A DNA stretch of 64,000 nt from positions 23,711 through 87,710 of the forward strand of contig ONVI01000003.1 of the NCBI GenBank assembly GCA_900321275.1. The letters run 5' to 3'. Source of the stretch: an uncultured Eubacteriales bacterium. Lineage in GTDB: Bacteria; Bacillota; Clostridia; Oscillospirales; Oscillospiraceae. The position numbers were made by a program, and so were the translations under genes. Every line of letters begins with the position of its first letter. Position 1 is the stretch's first letter. Shown here one piece after another: positions 26,339 to 34,088 of this stretch. The notes under the pieces were generated by a model. That model did not search any database and had not been told where the DNA came from. It saw only the letters and a list, made by a program, of their open reading frames with translations.

Positions 26339-26956
26339 TTATTCGTTATACCAGTCGTCAGGCCGACCCTGACCGACGGAGAGCGCGCGCAGGGCAGGCT
26401 CGATGGAAAAGCTCATCAGCAGACACAGCGCCCCCGGCAGCAGCGGCGCGATCTGCGGAAGGAGCCAGCAGACGAGCCCCACCAATACGATTTCAAAGAA
26501 AATCAGCAGCGTCTGCTTCCAATTACGGAGCGCGAGATAGACGGCGAAGCGCACTGTGCCCATCAATGTGTTTTCAAAACGCGAGAGAAAGGCAAAAATC
26601 CAGGGCATCACCATCACAATCGGCAAAAGCAGCAGGCGGGAAAAGGCATAGAGAAAATCCCCGCGCTGTATGCCCATCTGCGAAAAGGCGACGATGTCCA
26701 GAAGTCCAATCCCCAGTGCCGCAAGACATAAAAGCCACAGCAGCGTCGCCTGCCGGAAGTTTTTACGGAAGGCGCGGAAGAAAAAGCGGGTCGGCTCCGG
26801 GATATCATGGCGCACGCATTTGACCATTGTGTAGTACAGCGCTGTGGAGGCCGCGCCGACCGTGACGACCGGCAGGGAACACAGCAGCCACAAAATGCCC
26901 AGCCATACAATGTCAATCAGAGCAGTGAGCGCCTCATGGAGCCTGGATTCTTTCAT
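26339..26956 (-). CDS. DUF624 (YesL-like) membrane protein
   Basis: A 205-residue protein with about five hydrophobic segments (residues 12-40, 75-95, 105-130, 145-190). The N-terminal pattern (LTALIDIVWLGILWLLCSLPVVTVGAASTALYYTMVK) is the hallmark of DUF624. Such genes accompany MalFG-type ABC importers in Firmicutes; their molecular role is unknown. It overlaps the isomerase gene stop by 4 nt and precedes the GH31 gene by 13 nt. Confidence 0.85.
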   Translation of the reverse strand: MKESRLHEALTALIDIVWLGILWLLCSLPVVTVGAASTALYYTMVKCVRHDIPEPTRFFFRAFRKNFRQATLLWLLCLAALGIGLLDIVAFSQMGIQRGDFLYAFSRLLLLPIVMVMPWIFAFLSRFENTLMGTVRFAVYLALRNWKQTLLIFFEIVLVGLVCWLLPQIAPLLPGALCLLMSFSIEPALRALSVGQGRPDDWYNE

Positions 26957-28329
26957 ATCTCCTTATTGCGGTAGAAGTCGGCATCGACGGTGTATCGGCA
27001 GACCTCAAAGCCGTACATCTCCGCCAGCGTTTCGAGCGTACGGGCATGCAGGCCCTTGATGACCACAAAATGCGGCTCGAAGCCGTCCAGCACGCTCCGC
27101 TCCACGAGCGCGCGACTGTCGCTGAAGGTTCTGACGACGATGGAGGTGCCGATGAACTGCTTGGGCTTGTCCAGCGCTTCGCCCTCGGCGATGAAGAAGC
27201 GGAAGGTGCCGTCCGGCTCACGGCCGACGCGAAAGATGGTGGCTTCGGGGAAGGCCTCGCAGCCGAAGTCCATCGCGGGGCCGATCTTGCGGTTCGGGTG
27301 CACGCCGACGACAGCGCCGGTATCGTGCCGCGCCAGCGAGCAGGCCGCCGCGCCGCAGTGCCAGAAGGTCACGGTGTTTTCGCCCTCGTCCAGAGAGACG
27401 GGATCGCCGAAGAAGACGGGCTCGTGGGAAAGCTGCATGCCGATCCACATGGACAGCGCGCCGTAGATATCGGCCTCGCAGGCGGCGGCGACGCCCTCGT
27501 CATTGAGCATGGAGAGAACTGTGCACACCGGGGTGCCGAAGGCGGTGAAGAAGTCCGGCCAGCAGCGGGAGGCCAGCGCCCCGATGTTGTGGTTCTTTAT
27601 ATAGGAACGATACGCTTCCAGCAGGCGGGCATGGTCACGGATGTTGTTCTCCGGGGTCTTGTCGAGACCGGCGGTGACCTTTTCGGTCTCGGCTATGGCG
27701 GAATCCAGCTCGGAATCGGCGAGCTTCTTCGCCTCGTCGATCAGCTCTCTGGCCTCAACCGCTTCCAGCTCCACGCCGAAGGTGTTCATCAGCTCGCTGT
27801 CCAGCGCGCGGCCGAAGCCGAAGCCCTGGGGGGTATGGCCGACAGCCGCCATTTTAAGGCTGCGCATCTCCTTCTTGACCCGCGCGGCGGCAACGCCGGC
27901 CTTCACGGCCGCGACCGTCTCCTCTTCCTCCGGCGCGCCGAAGACATAGGAGAAGGGGCGGTAATCGAAGGCGCGCAGCGTGTTGGCAGCGGAGTAGGCG
28001 CCGGTCAGGGAATTGAGGCGCAGGCGTCCGCCGTCGATCACCGGCTCGCGCAGCGTCCAGAGCAGCACCGGGCAGTCGAAGCGGCGCAGCACCTCGGACA
28101 TGTAGGCGGCGTTGGCAAAGGTCAGATTCTGGAATACAATAAGGTCGGGCTGGAGACCCTGCATGTAATCGCGCAGCTTGTCGAGACTCAGCAGCATCTC
28201 ACCGGGCACGACGAAATTCCCGTCGATCCCGCGCAGAAGCCTGATTGAGCGCTCAAACTGATCCTGGGCGCTTTCGAGATGGAAGGTGGGGACGCCCACC
28301 GGAATGTAAACAGGTGTAAAGCTCATCAT
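26953..28329 (-). CDS. L-fucose/L-arabinose isomerase-family protein, candidate sulfoquinovose isomerase
   Basis: A 458-residue protein with the fold signature of L-fucose/arabinose isomerases: an N-terminal Rossmann-like part (LQPDLIVFQNLTFANAAYMSEVLRRFDCPVLLW), a middle region with CWPDFFTAFGTPVCTVLSMLNDEGVAAACEADIYGALSMWIG (Cys/Glu-Asp metal-site segment) and a C-terminal HCGAAACSLA. These are the residues typical of the family's metal site. Beside a YihQ-like glycosidase and a split transketolase, SQ to 6-deoxy-6-sulfofructose is the expected reaction, the step I recall as SqvD/SftI in described pathways. AGGAGG lies 6 nt upstream of the ATG; a second ATG follows at 28326. First gene of the minus operon. 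Confidence 0.8.
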   Translation of the reverse strand: MMSFTPVYIPVGVPTFHLESAQDQFERSIRLLRGIDGNFVVPGEMLLSLDKLRDYMQGLQPDLIVFQNLTFANAAYMSEVLRRFDCPVLLWTLREPVIDGGRLRLNSLTGAYSAANTLRAFDYRPFSYVFGAPEEEETVAAVKAGVAAARVKKEMRSLKMAAVGHTPQGFGFGRALDSELMNTFGVELEAVEARELIDEAKKLADSELDSAIAETEKVTAGLDKTPENNIRDHARLLEAYRSYIKNHNIGALASRCWPDFFTAFGTPVCTVLSMLNDEGVAAACEADIYGALSMWIGMQLSHEPVFFGDPVSLDEGENTVTFWHCGAAACSLARHDTGAVVGVHPNRKIGPAMDFGCEAFPEATIFRVGREPDGTFRFFIAEGEALDKPKQFIGTSIVVRTFSDSRALVERSVLDGFEPHFVVIKGLHARTLETLAEMYGFEVCRYTVDADFYRNKEI

Positions 28330-28367
28330 GATGATCCTCCTGTATGAATTATTTAACAGCGTGAATA

Positions 28368-28396
28368 ATCATAGCTTCCCGCGGCACGAATGTCAA
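28368..28396 (-). promoter_or_regulatory. Promoter of the isomerase-DUF624-GH31 operon
   Basis: On the minus strand TTGACA (28396-28391), a 17-nt spacer and TATGAT (28373-28368), about 40 nt from the isomerase start. Confidence 0.75.
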
Positions 28397-28440
28397 GCGT
28401 ACTTTTATTTTCAGGCAAAATTTTTTTCTTCAATTTCCTA

Positions 28441-28469
28441 TTGACAAAGCGCGGCGGCGGTACTAAACT
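28441..28469 (+). promoter_or_regulatory. Promoter of the transketolase operon
   Basis: TTGACA (28441-28446), a 17-nt spacer and TAAACT (28464-28469), 68 nt ahead of the TTG start. The operator below overlaps the -10. Confidence 0.7.
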
Positions 28470-28480
28470 ACACATTAGTT
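28466..28480. promoter_or_regulatory. Candidate ROK operator AACTA-N5-TAGTT
   Basis: Perfect inverted half-sites overlapping the -10 and start site of the transketolase promoter, a position suited to repression. The half-sites equal those at 4137-4150 near the other ROK gene. The likely binder is the ROK protein encoded at 32868-34088 in the same operon. Confidence 0.55.
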
Positions 28481-28537
28481 AGATCTTTTAATCAAATTTT
28501 TCATTATCAAACATTCTTCGTCAGGAGGAGATCAAAG

Positions 28538-29362
28538 TTGAACTACGATCTGAAAGAAGTCTGCAAGGATATCCGCTGTGATATCATGACCTGCATCGGG
28601 CATCTCGGCGTCGGCCACATCGGCGGCTGCCTTTCCGTCACCGAGCTGCTGGCTGTCCTCTATTTTGAGGAGATGAACATTGACCCGAAGAACCCCAGAA
28701 TGAAGGGGCGCGACCGCTTCGTGTGCTCCAAGGGTCACGCCGGCCCTGCCGTGTATGCGGCGCTTGCCAACCGCGGCTACTTTGATAAGAAAGAGCTGCT
28801 CACTCTCAACCAGGGCGGCACCAACCTGCCCAGCCACTGCGACATGAACCGCACCGTCGGCATCGACATGACCACCGGCTCCCTGGGTCAGGGCTTCAGC
28901 TGCGCCGTGGGCGTGGCGCTCGGCTCCAAGCTCGAGGAGGACGGCGCGACAATCTACGCCCTCATCGGCGACGGTGAGAGTCAGGAAGGCCAGATCTGGG
29001 AAGCCGCGATGTTCGCCGCCTCCAAGAAGCTGGACAACCTCATCGCCTTCACCGATTACAACAAGCTGCAGATCGACGGCACCGTGGCCGAGGTCAACGA
29101 CATCGCGCCTCTCGCCGACAAGTGGGCCGCCTTTGGATGGAACGTCATTGATGTGGAAGACGGCAACGACGTCGAGCAGGTTTCCGAGGCTGTCAAGCAT
29201 GCCAAGCTCGGCATCGGCAGCGGCAAGCCCACCATGGTGATCCTCAATACGGTCAAGGGCTGCGGCGTGCAGTGGATCGTGGATCTGGGCTCCGGCAACC
29301 ACAACACCAAAGTCAGCGAGGAGCAGGCCAAGGCCGCCATCGCGGAGATCAGGGGGGAATAA
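28538..29362 (+). CDS. Transketolase N-terminal (TPP-binding) subunit, SqwG-like candidate
   Basis: A 274-residue protein equal to the pyrophosphate-binding half of transketolase. Motifs in order: GHLGVGHIGGCLSVTELL (residues 20-40), RDRFVCSKGHAGPAVYAAL (62-80), GSLGQGFSCAVGVALG, and TPP/Mg site GDGESQEGQIWEAAMFA near 145. Start is TTG at 28538 with AGGAGG 9 nt upstream. The partner half is the next gene, 3 nt away. Two-subunit transketolases also serve ordinary pentose metabolism; the neighbouring SQ-type genes suggest cleavage of 6-deoxy-6-sulfofructose and 4-deoxy-4-sulfoerythrulose with glyceraldehyde-3-phosphate as acceptor (inference). Confidence 0.92.
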   Translation: MNYDLKEVCKDIRCDIMTCIGHLGVGHIGGCLSVTELLAVLYFEEMNIDPKNPRMKGRDRFVCSKGHAGPAVYAALANRGYFDKKELLTLNQGGTNLPSHCDMNRTVGIDMTTGSLGQGFSCAVGVALGSKLEEDGATIYALIGDGESQEGQIWEAAMFAASKKLDNLIAFTDYNKLQIDGTVAEVNDIAPLADKWAAFGWNVIDVEDGNDVEQVSEAVKHAKLGIGSGKPTMVILNTVKGCGVQWIVDLGSGNHNTKVSEEQAKAAIAEIRGE

Positions 29363-29365
29363 GAA

Positions 29366-30289
29366 ATGGAAATGAGAGCTGTTTACGCGGGCTGCCTTGC
29401 CGAACTGATGGAAAAGGACCGCCATGTCTGCGTCCTGGACGCCGACCTTGCCAAGGCCAGCGGCACCCGTAATCTCTATGAGCGCTTCCCGAAGCAGATG
29501 TTCGACTGCGGCGTTGCCGAGCAGGACATGGCCTCCATCGCGGCAGGCCTTGCTAGCTACGGTTTTAAACCCTGGATCGAGACCTTTACGCCCTTTGCCA
29601 CCCGCCGTATCTGCGACCAGATGACGATCTCCATCTCCTACGCGAAGAGCAACGTCAAAATCGTCGGCACCGACCCCGGCATCTCTGCCGAGCTCAACGG
29701 CGGCACGCACATGAGCCTGGAGGACGTGGGCGTCGTCCGCTCCATCCCCGGCATGGTGATCTTTGAGCCGGTTGACGCCGTGCAGCTTCGCGCGGCCATG
29801 CCCGTTCTGAACGCCTATGAGGGTCCTGTCTACGTCCGCCTGTTCCGCAAGGAGCTGCCCGACGTCTTCCCGGCGGACTATAAGTTCGACCTCTTCAAGG
29901 CCGATGTCCTGCGCAAGGGCAAGGATCTCTCGATCTTCGTCACCGGCTTTTTGACCAGGGACGTCGTCGACGCCGCCGAGACGCTCAAGGCTGAGGGCAT
30001 CGACTGCGAGGTCATCAATGTCCACACCATCAAGCCCATCGACCGTGAGACCGTGATCGCCTCCGCCCGCAAGACCGGCGCCGTGCTGACCGTGGAGAAC
30101 CACAACGTCATCGGCGGCCTCCACTCCGCCGTACTCGAGGCGCTGGCCGAGGAGAAAATCCCCGCCGTCGCCGTCGGCGTGCAGGACCGCTTCGGCGAAG
30201 TCGGCAAGATCCCGTATCTGCGCGAGGTGATGGGTCTGACCATGGAGGACATCCTCGCCGCCGCCAGAAAGGCCGTCAAGCTTAAATAA
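29366..30289 (+). CDS. Transketolase C-terminal (pyrimidine-binding) subunit, SqwH-like candidate
   Basis: A 307-residue Pyr plus C-terminal domain half of transketolase. It shows MFDCGVAEQDMASIAAGLASYG (catalytic Glu of the pyrimidine domain near residue 55), NGGTHMSLEDVGVVRSIPGM near 115 and the C-terminal VENHNVIGGLHSAVLEAL. Pairs with the preceding subunit. Confidence 0.92.
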   Translation: MEMRAVYAGCLAELMEKDRHVCVLDADLAKASGTRNLYERFPKQMFDCGVAEQDMASIAAGLASYGFKPWIETFTPFATRRICDQMTISISYAKSNVKIVGTDPGISAELNGGTHMSLEDVGVVRSIPGMVIFEPVDAVQLRAAMPVLNAYEGPVYVRLFRKELPDVFPADYKFDLFKADVLRKGKDLSIFVTGFLTRDVVDAAETLKAEGIDCEVINVHTIKPIDRETVIASARKTGAVLTVENHNVIGGLHSAVLEALAEEKIPAVAVGVQDRFGEVGKIPYLREVMGLTMEDILAAARKAVKLK

Positions 30290-30311
30290 GCCAGAATCAG
30301 AAACAAAACCC

Positions 30312-30336
30312 GGCCTTCCCCAAAACGGGGAAGGCC
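30312..30336 (+). promoter_or_regulatory. Intercistronic stem-loop before the RpiB-like gene
   Basis: GGCCTTCCCC pairs with GGGGAAGGCC around a 5-nt loop in the 86-nt gap between transketolase and isomerase genes. There is no T-run; probably an mRNA stability element. Confidence 0.55.
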
Positions 30337-30375
30337 ATTCATAAATAATATAAATACTATCTGGAGGACAGTATC

Positions 30376-30852
30376 ATGAAAATTGCCATCGGCAGCGACA
30401 AATCCGGATTCTCCGCGAAGGAAGCCATCCGCGCCTATCTCGTTGAGGCAGGCATCGAGTTCGACGATCTCGGCACTGTGAGCCTTGATGAAGTCCACCC
30501 CTACTACCAGGTCGCAAGCGAAGTCGCGCCCAAGGTGCAGGACGGCACCTATGACCGCGCGGTTCTGATCTGCGGCACCGGCGCTGGCATGAGCGTCGTC
30601 GCGAACAAGTACAAGGGCGTTCACGCCGTCGCGTGCGAGGGCGTCTACTCCGCGAAGATGGCCCGCGCCATCAACAACGCCAAGGTGCTGTGCATGGGCG
30701 GCTGGATCGTCGGCCCCGAGATGGCCGTGGAGATGGTCAAGACCTTCCTCGCCACCGACTGGTGCCAGGATCTGGAGGATTGGCGCGCCGCGAACATGCA
30801 CAAGTTCGCTGTCAAGGTCGCCGAAATCGAGGACGCGTGCTATGGCAAATGA
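30376..30852 (+). CDS. RpiB/LacA-LacB-family isomerase, SqwI-like candidate
   Basis: A 158-residue member of the ribose-5-phosphate isomerase B family. The catalytic ICGTGAGMSVVANKYKGVHA segment (Cys near residue 72) is intact. Two phosphosugar-site histidines differ: the usual SDHAGF is SDKSGF (His to Lys at 9), and the usual REHNDANVL is RAINNAKVL (His to Ile near 103). Loss of these argues against a standard pentose phosphate substrate and fits a sulfonated sugar; in the sulfo-TK pathway a RpiB-like enzyme interconverts 4-deoxy-4-sulfoerythrose and sulfoerythrulose. It overlaps the next gene by 11 nt. Confidence 0.88.
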   Translation: MKIAIGSDKSGFSAKEAIRAYLVEAGIEFDDLGTVSLDEVHPYYQVASEVAPKVQDGTYDRAVLICGTGAGMSVVANKYKGVHAVACEGVYSAKMARAINNAKVLCMGGWIVGPEMAVEMVKTFLATDWCQDLEDWRAANMHKFAVKVAEIEDACYGK

Positions 30853-31939
30853 GTTTGTCTACGCCCAGCCGGTCAAGATGTTCTTCGGCGAGGGCAAATT
30901 TGCTCAGCTCGGGAGTGTCCTGGATGAGCTCGGCGTCTCCCGCTGCGTGATCGCCTGCGGAAAGCATTTCGCCCCCACCGCCCAGGCTATGATGGAAAAG
31001 GATCCCCGCATCGTCGCCGTCTTCGGCGGGGTGGAGCAGAACCCGCAGCTCTCCGGCGTCATTGAGACCACGCGCCTTGCCCGTGAGCATAAAGCCGACG
31101 CCGTCATCGGCATCGGCGGCGGCAGCTCCATCGACACCGCAAAGTTCGCGGCAGCCATCGCCCTCGACGGACATGAGGCCATCGAGTACTACCGTGGGGA
31201 GCGCCCCTTCCCGACCGAGCGCCTGACCATTATCGCCGTCCCGACCACCGCCGGCACCGGCAGCGAGGTGACGCAGGTCTCCGTCGTCTCCCACAATACC
31301 GAGAAGAAGACCATCAACAACCCTGCCTTCATGCCGAAGGCCGCGATCGTCGATCCCGCGCTCATGCTCACCGTGCCGCCACGCACCACCATGAACACCG
31401 GACTTGACGCCATGGCCCACGCGCTGGAGGGCTACTGGAGCAAGAACCATCAGCCCATCCCCGACCTCATGGCCATCGAGGCCGTGCGCCTGATCCTCGC
31501 CAATCTTGAGACCGCTTTCCGCGACGGCTCAAACATGGAGGCGCGCTCCAATATGGCGATGGCGTCCCTGCTGGGCGGCCTGAGCTTTGCCCTGCCGAAG
31601 ACTGCCGCAAGCCATGCCTGCAGCTATCCGCTCTCCGAGGACTATCATCTGCCCCACGGCGAAGCCTGCGCCTTCACGCTTGACAGCCTCGTGCGCATCA
31701 ACGCGGACGAGCGCCTTGAATATCTGGCAAAGGCAGTCGGCCTGAAAAACACCGCCGAGCTTGCCGAGAAGATCCGTGCTTTCAAGGAGATGGCGGGCCT
31801 GCGCTCGAAGCTCTCCGATCTGGGCGAGGTCGATCTGGACAAGCTCTGCCGTGACTGCGCCGCGCATCCCCTGATGAACAACAACCCCGTCAAGATGACG
31901 GAGGAGAAGCTGCGGGAGATGTTTGAAGCTCTGAAATGA
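30842..31939 (+). CDS. Iron-containing alcohol dehydrogenase, candidate sulfolactaldehyde reductase
   Basis: A 365-residue group III alcohol dehydrogenase. Nucleotide-binding IGIGGGSSIDTAKFAAA lies near residue 85; the four metal ligands are visible as Asp and His in GLDAMAHALEGYW and two His in SHACSYPLSEDYHLPHGEACAF. Within a sulfo-TK-like operon it would reduce 3-sulfolactaldehyde to 2,3-dihydroxypropane-1-sulfonate and regenerate NAD. The family alone does not fix the substrate; glycerol, lactaldehyde or butanol-type substrates are alternatives. Confidence 0.88.
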   Translation: MANEFVYAQPVKMFFGEGKFAQLGSVLDELGVSRCVIACGKHFAPTAQAMMEKDPRIVAVFGGVEQNPQLSGVIETTRLAREHKADAVIGIGGGSSIDTAKFAAAIALDGHEAIEYYRGERPFPTERLTIIAVPTTAGTGSEVTQVSVVSHNTEKKTINNPAFMPKAAIVDPALMLTVPPRTTMNTGLDAMAHALEGYWSKNHQPIPDLMAIEAVRLILANLETAFRDGSNMEARSNMAMASLLGGLSFALPKTAASHACSYPLSEDYHLPHGEACAFTLDSLVRINADERLEYLAKAVGLKNTAELAEKIRAFKEMAGLRSKLSDLGEVDLDKLCRDCAAHPLMNNNPVKMTEEKLREMFEALK

Positions 31940-32850
31940 GAGATAATCTGAAATACACCCTGATGATTCCGGGGATGGTGATCTCCTGGTCGATATACTA
32001 CGCGGTCAGCAAGGTCATGGTAAACGCGACGGGCTCCGCGCTGCTGGCGGGCTTTCTGCTGCGCTCGGCCGCGCTGGTGTTCCTGACCATACAGCTGCTG
32101 GCGGACGGGAGCTTTTCGCGCCTCTTCCACCAGGGGAAGGCTGTGTTCATCCTCGTGCTCATCGGCGTTTTCGGCTTTCTGTTGGATCTGTTCGCAAACC
32201 TCGGCTATGCAAACGGCTCCCTCTCCACCGGCACGGCGCTTTTGAAGACGGACGTGCTGATGGTGAATCTCGCCACTGTGTTCCTCTATAAGAAGAAGCT
32301 GTATTTCTCCGACTGGGTGGGAACCGTCATCATGCTCATCGGCGTGCTGCTGGTGCTGGGCGTGGACTTTGACGGGATGGAGCTGCACGTGACCGATCTG
32401 TACTTCCTGCTCTCCGCTGCCTGCGTTACCGCCAACGCCTTCATCATCAAGGCCGCGCAGGAGAAATACCACGAGGACGCGGACATGATTTCCTATTATA
32501 ATAATCTCGTCGTGCTGCTGCTCTTCGGCTTCAGCGCGGCGGCCGCGGGGCATTTTAAGCCCGGCTGGCTGGATAGCGTCAAAAACCTGTGGTGGCTGAT
32601 CGCCCTCGGCGGTCTTGCCCAGACGGGAATCTATTTCTTCTACTACCGCAATCTCAAGCACTTCGAGGTCTGGATTGTGAAGCTTTACCTGCTGCTCATG
32701 CCGGTGGTGAGCTGTTTTATCGGCGTCTTCTTCCTCCATGAGGAGCTGACGCCCAAAAAGCTGCTGGGTATCCTTGTCGTGCTGGCCGGCGCCGCCGTCA
32801 TTCTGATGCGCGGCAAGATCAACCATGAGAAGGCTCAGCCGAATAGCTGA
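31936..32850 (+). CDS. EamA/DMT-family permease, candidate sulfonate exporter
   Basis: A 304-residue protein with about ten hydrophobic segments in two EamA repeats (roughly residues 5-135 and 155-295), as in drug/metabolite transporters. Overlaps the dehydrogenase stop by 4 nt, so it is co-translated with the pathway. Import is already served by the ABC system, so export of the C3 sulfonate product is the more likely role. This is inferred from position only. Confidence 0.85.
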   Translation: MRDNLKYTLMIPGMVISWSIYYAVSKVMVNATGSALLAGFLLRSAALVFLTIQLLADGSFSRLFHQGKAVFILVLIGVFGFLLDLFANLGYANGSLSTGTALLKTDVLMVNLATVFLYKKKLYFSDWVGTVIMLIGVLLVLGVDFDGMELHVTDLYFLLSAACVTANAFIIKAAQEKYHEDADMISYYNNLVVLLLFGFSAAAAGHFKPGWLDSVKNLWWLIALGGLAQTGIYFFYYRNLKHFEVWIVKLYLLLMPVVSCFIGVFFLHEELTPKKLLGILVVLAGAAVILMRGKINHEKAQPNS

Positions 32851-32867
32851 CGGAAGGAGAACATGCC

Positions 32868-34088
32868 ATGCCCTTTGAAGGCGACAATATGATGGGCGTC
32901 AAGCGCAACAACCGCAGCGCGACGCTCCGCATTCTCCATGAAAAGGGCGACATGTCCCGCAAGCGCCTGGCAGAGTATATGAAGCTCACGCCGCCCGCGA
33001 TCACCAAAATCGTGGCGGAGATGCTGCAGGAGGGGCTCCTGCGTGAGGGCAGCGCCGTGTCGAGCGGCGCCGTCGGCAGGCGGGAGATCCTTGTGGAACT
33101 CAACACCCACGCCGCCTGCGGCCTCGGCGTTCTGATCAATCTGCGCCAGGCAATCCTCTCGGCGACCTGGCTGGACGGAAGCGTGATCTTTTCGGAGGAA
33201 ATTATCCTGCCGCCCCGCGCCCCGGCAAGGGAAACGGTCGAGCGCCTTGCCGCGCGACTCATGGAGCTTGTGGAGGAAAACCTGCTCGCCAAAGAGCGGA
33301 TCGTCGGCCTTGGGATTGCCGTGCGCGGCATCACGATCAGCAATCGCCGCGGCGTTAACGACAGCTTCGGAGCCCTTGCGGAGGAGAACGTGCCCCTGTG
33401 CGACTGGTTTGAGGAGCTGACGGGGCTGAGGTGCATGCTGGCAAATAACGTGCGTGCCCTGCTTGCGGCGCAGATGTTTCTCTCCAAGGACGAGGCCTGC
33501 GGCTCCCAGTTCTTTCTGCGCTGCGTGGACGGCATCGGCGCCGCCCTCTCCATCGACGGAAAAATCTGGCACGGCGTGACGCTCCAGTGCTCGGAAATCG
33601 GTCATATCCCCGTGGTACGGCGGGGCGGCAAGCCCTGCTCCTGCGGCAAGAGCGGCTGCCTGGAGACGATCGCGTCTCCCTCTGCCATTTTGGAGGAAGC
33701 CAACGCTGTCCTCTCGCCGGAGAAGACGCCGGTGCTCTGGAAAATCGTACAGGGGAAAGAGACGCGGAAGGTTGCGCTGGACGACGTGTTCAGCGCCGCC
33801 TCCAGCGGGGACGACGGCGCGGCGACCATTGTCGATACCGCCGTGCATGCCCTCGGCGGCGCGGTCAAATCCGTCATCTATCTCATTGATCCCGGCAAGA
33901 TCGTCCTTTACGGCAGAATGTTCGACAACGATTATTTCCTTGCCCACTTTTTCAGCGAGATGCGGGAGGGAATGGATACCCGGCACAATGTCACCATTGA
34001 GAAAAGCCGCTTCAACCACCAGTTGGAGGATAAAGCGGCCTGCCTGCTTGCGGTGCAGGATTACTATGATAACGGAGGCATCCTTTGA
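32868..34088 (+). CDS. ROK-family transcriptional regulator of the SQ-type operon
   Basis: A 406-residue ROK repressor: helix-turn-helix near residues 20-65 (SRKRLAEYMKLTPPAITKIVAEML) and ROK domain with CSEIGHIPV and zinc-site PCSCGKSGCLE (near 258-268). AAGGAG lies 9 nt upstream of the ATG. As sixth gene of the operon it is the probable repressor acting on AACTA-N5-TAGTT at 28466-28480, with SQ or a pathway intermediate as inducer. Confidence 0.88.
   Translation: MPFEGDNMMGVKRNNRSATLRILHEKGDMSRKRLAEYMKLTPPAITKIVAEMLQEGLLREGSAVSSGAVGRREILVELNTHAACGLGVLINLRQAILSATWLDGSVIFSEEIILPPRAPARETVERLAARLMELVEENLLAKERIVGLGIAVRGITISNRRGVNDSFGALAEENVPLCDWFEELTGLRCMLANNVRALLAAQMFLSKDEACGSQFFLRCVDGIGAALSIDGKIWHGVTLQCSEIGHIPVVRRGGKPCSCGKSGCLETIASPSAILEEANAVLSPEKTPVLWKIVQGKETRKVALDDVFSAASSGDDGAATIVDTAVHALGGAVKSVIYLIDPGKIVLYGRMFDNDYFLAHFFSEMREGMDTRHNVTIEKSRFNHQLEDKAACLLAVQDYYDNGGIL

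Noticed and set aside
26953-28329. Second arabinose isomerase for the araBD genes
   Set aside because: araA at 16956 already has the AraA-specific N-terminus. This protein is clearly different, sits with GH31 and lies in another operon, so an SQ isomerase role fits better.
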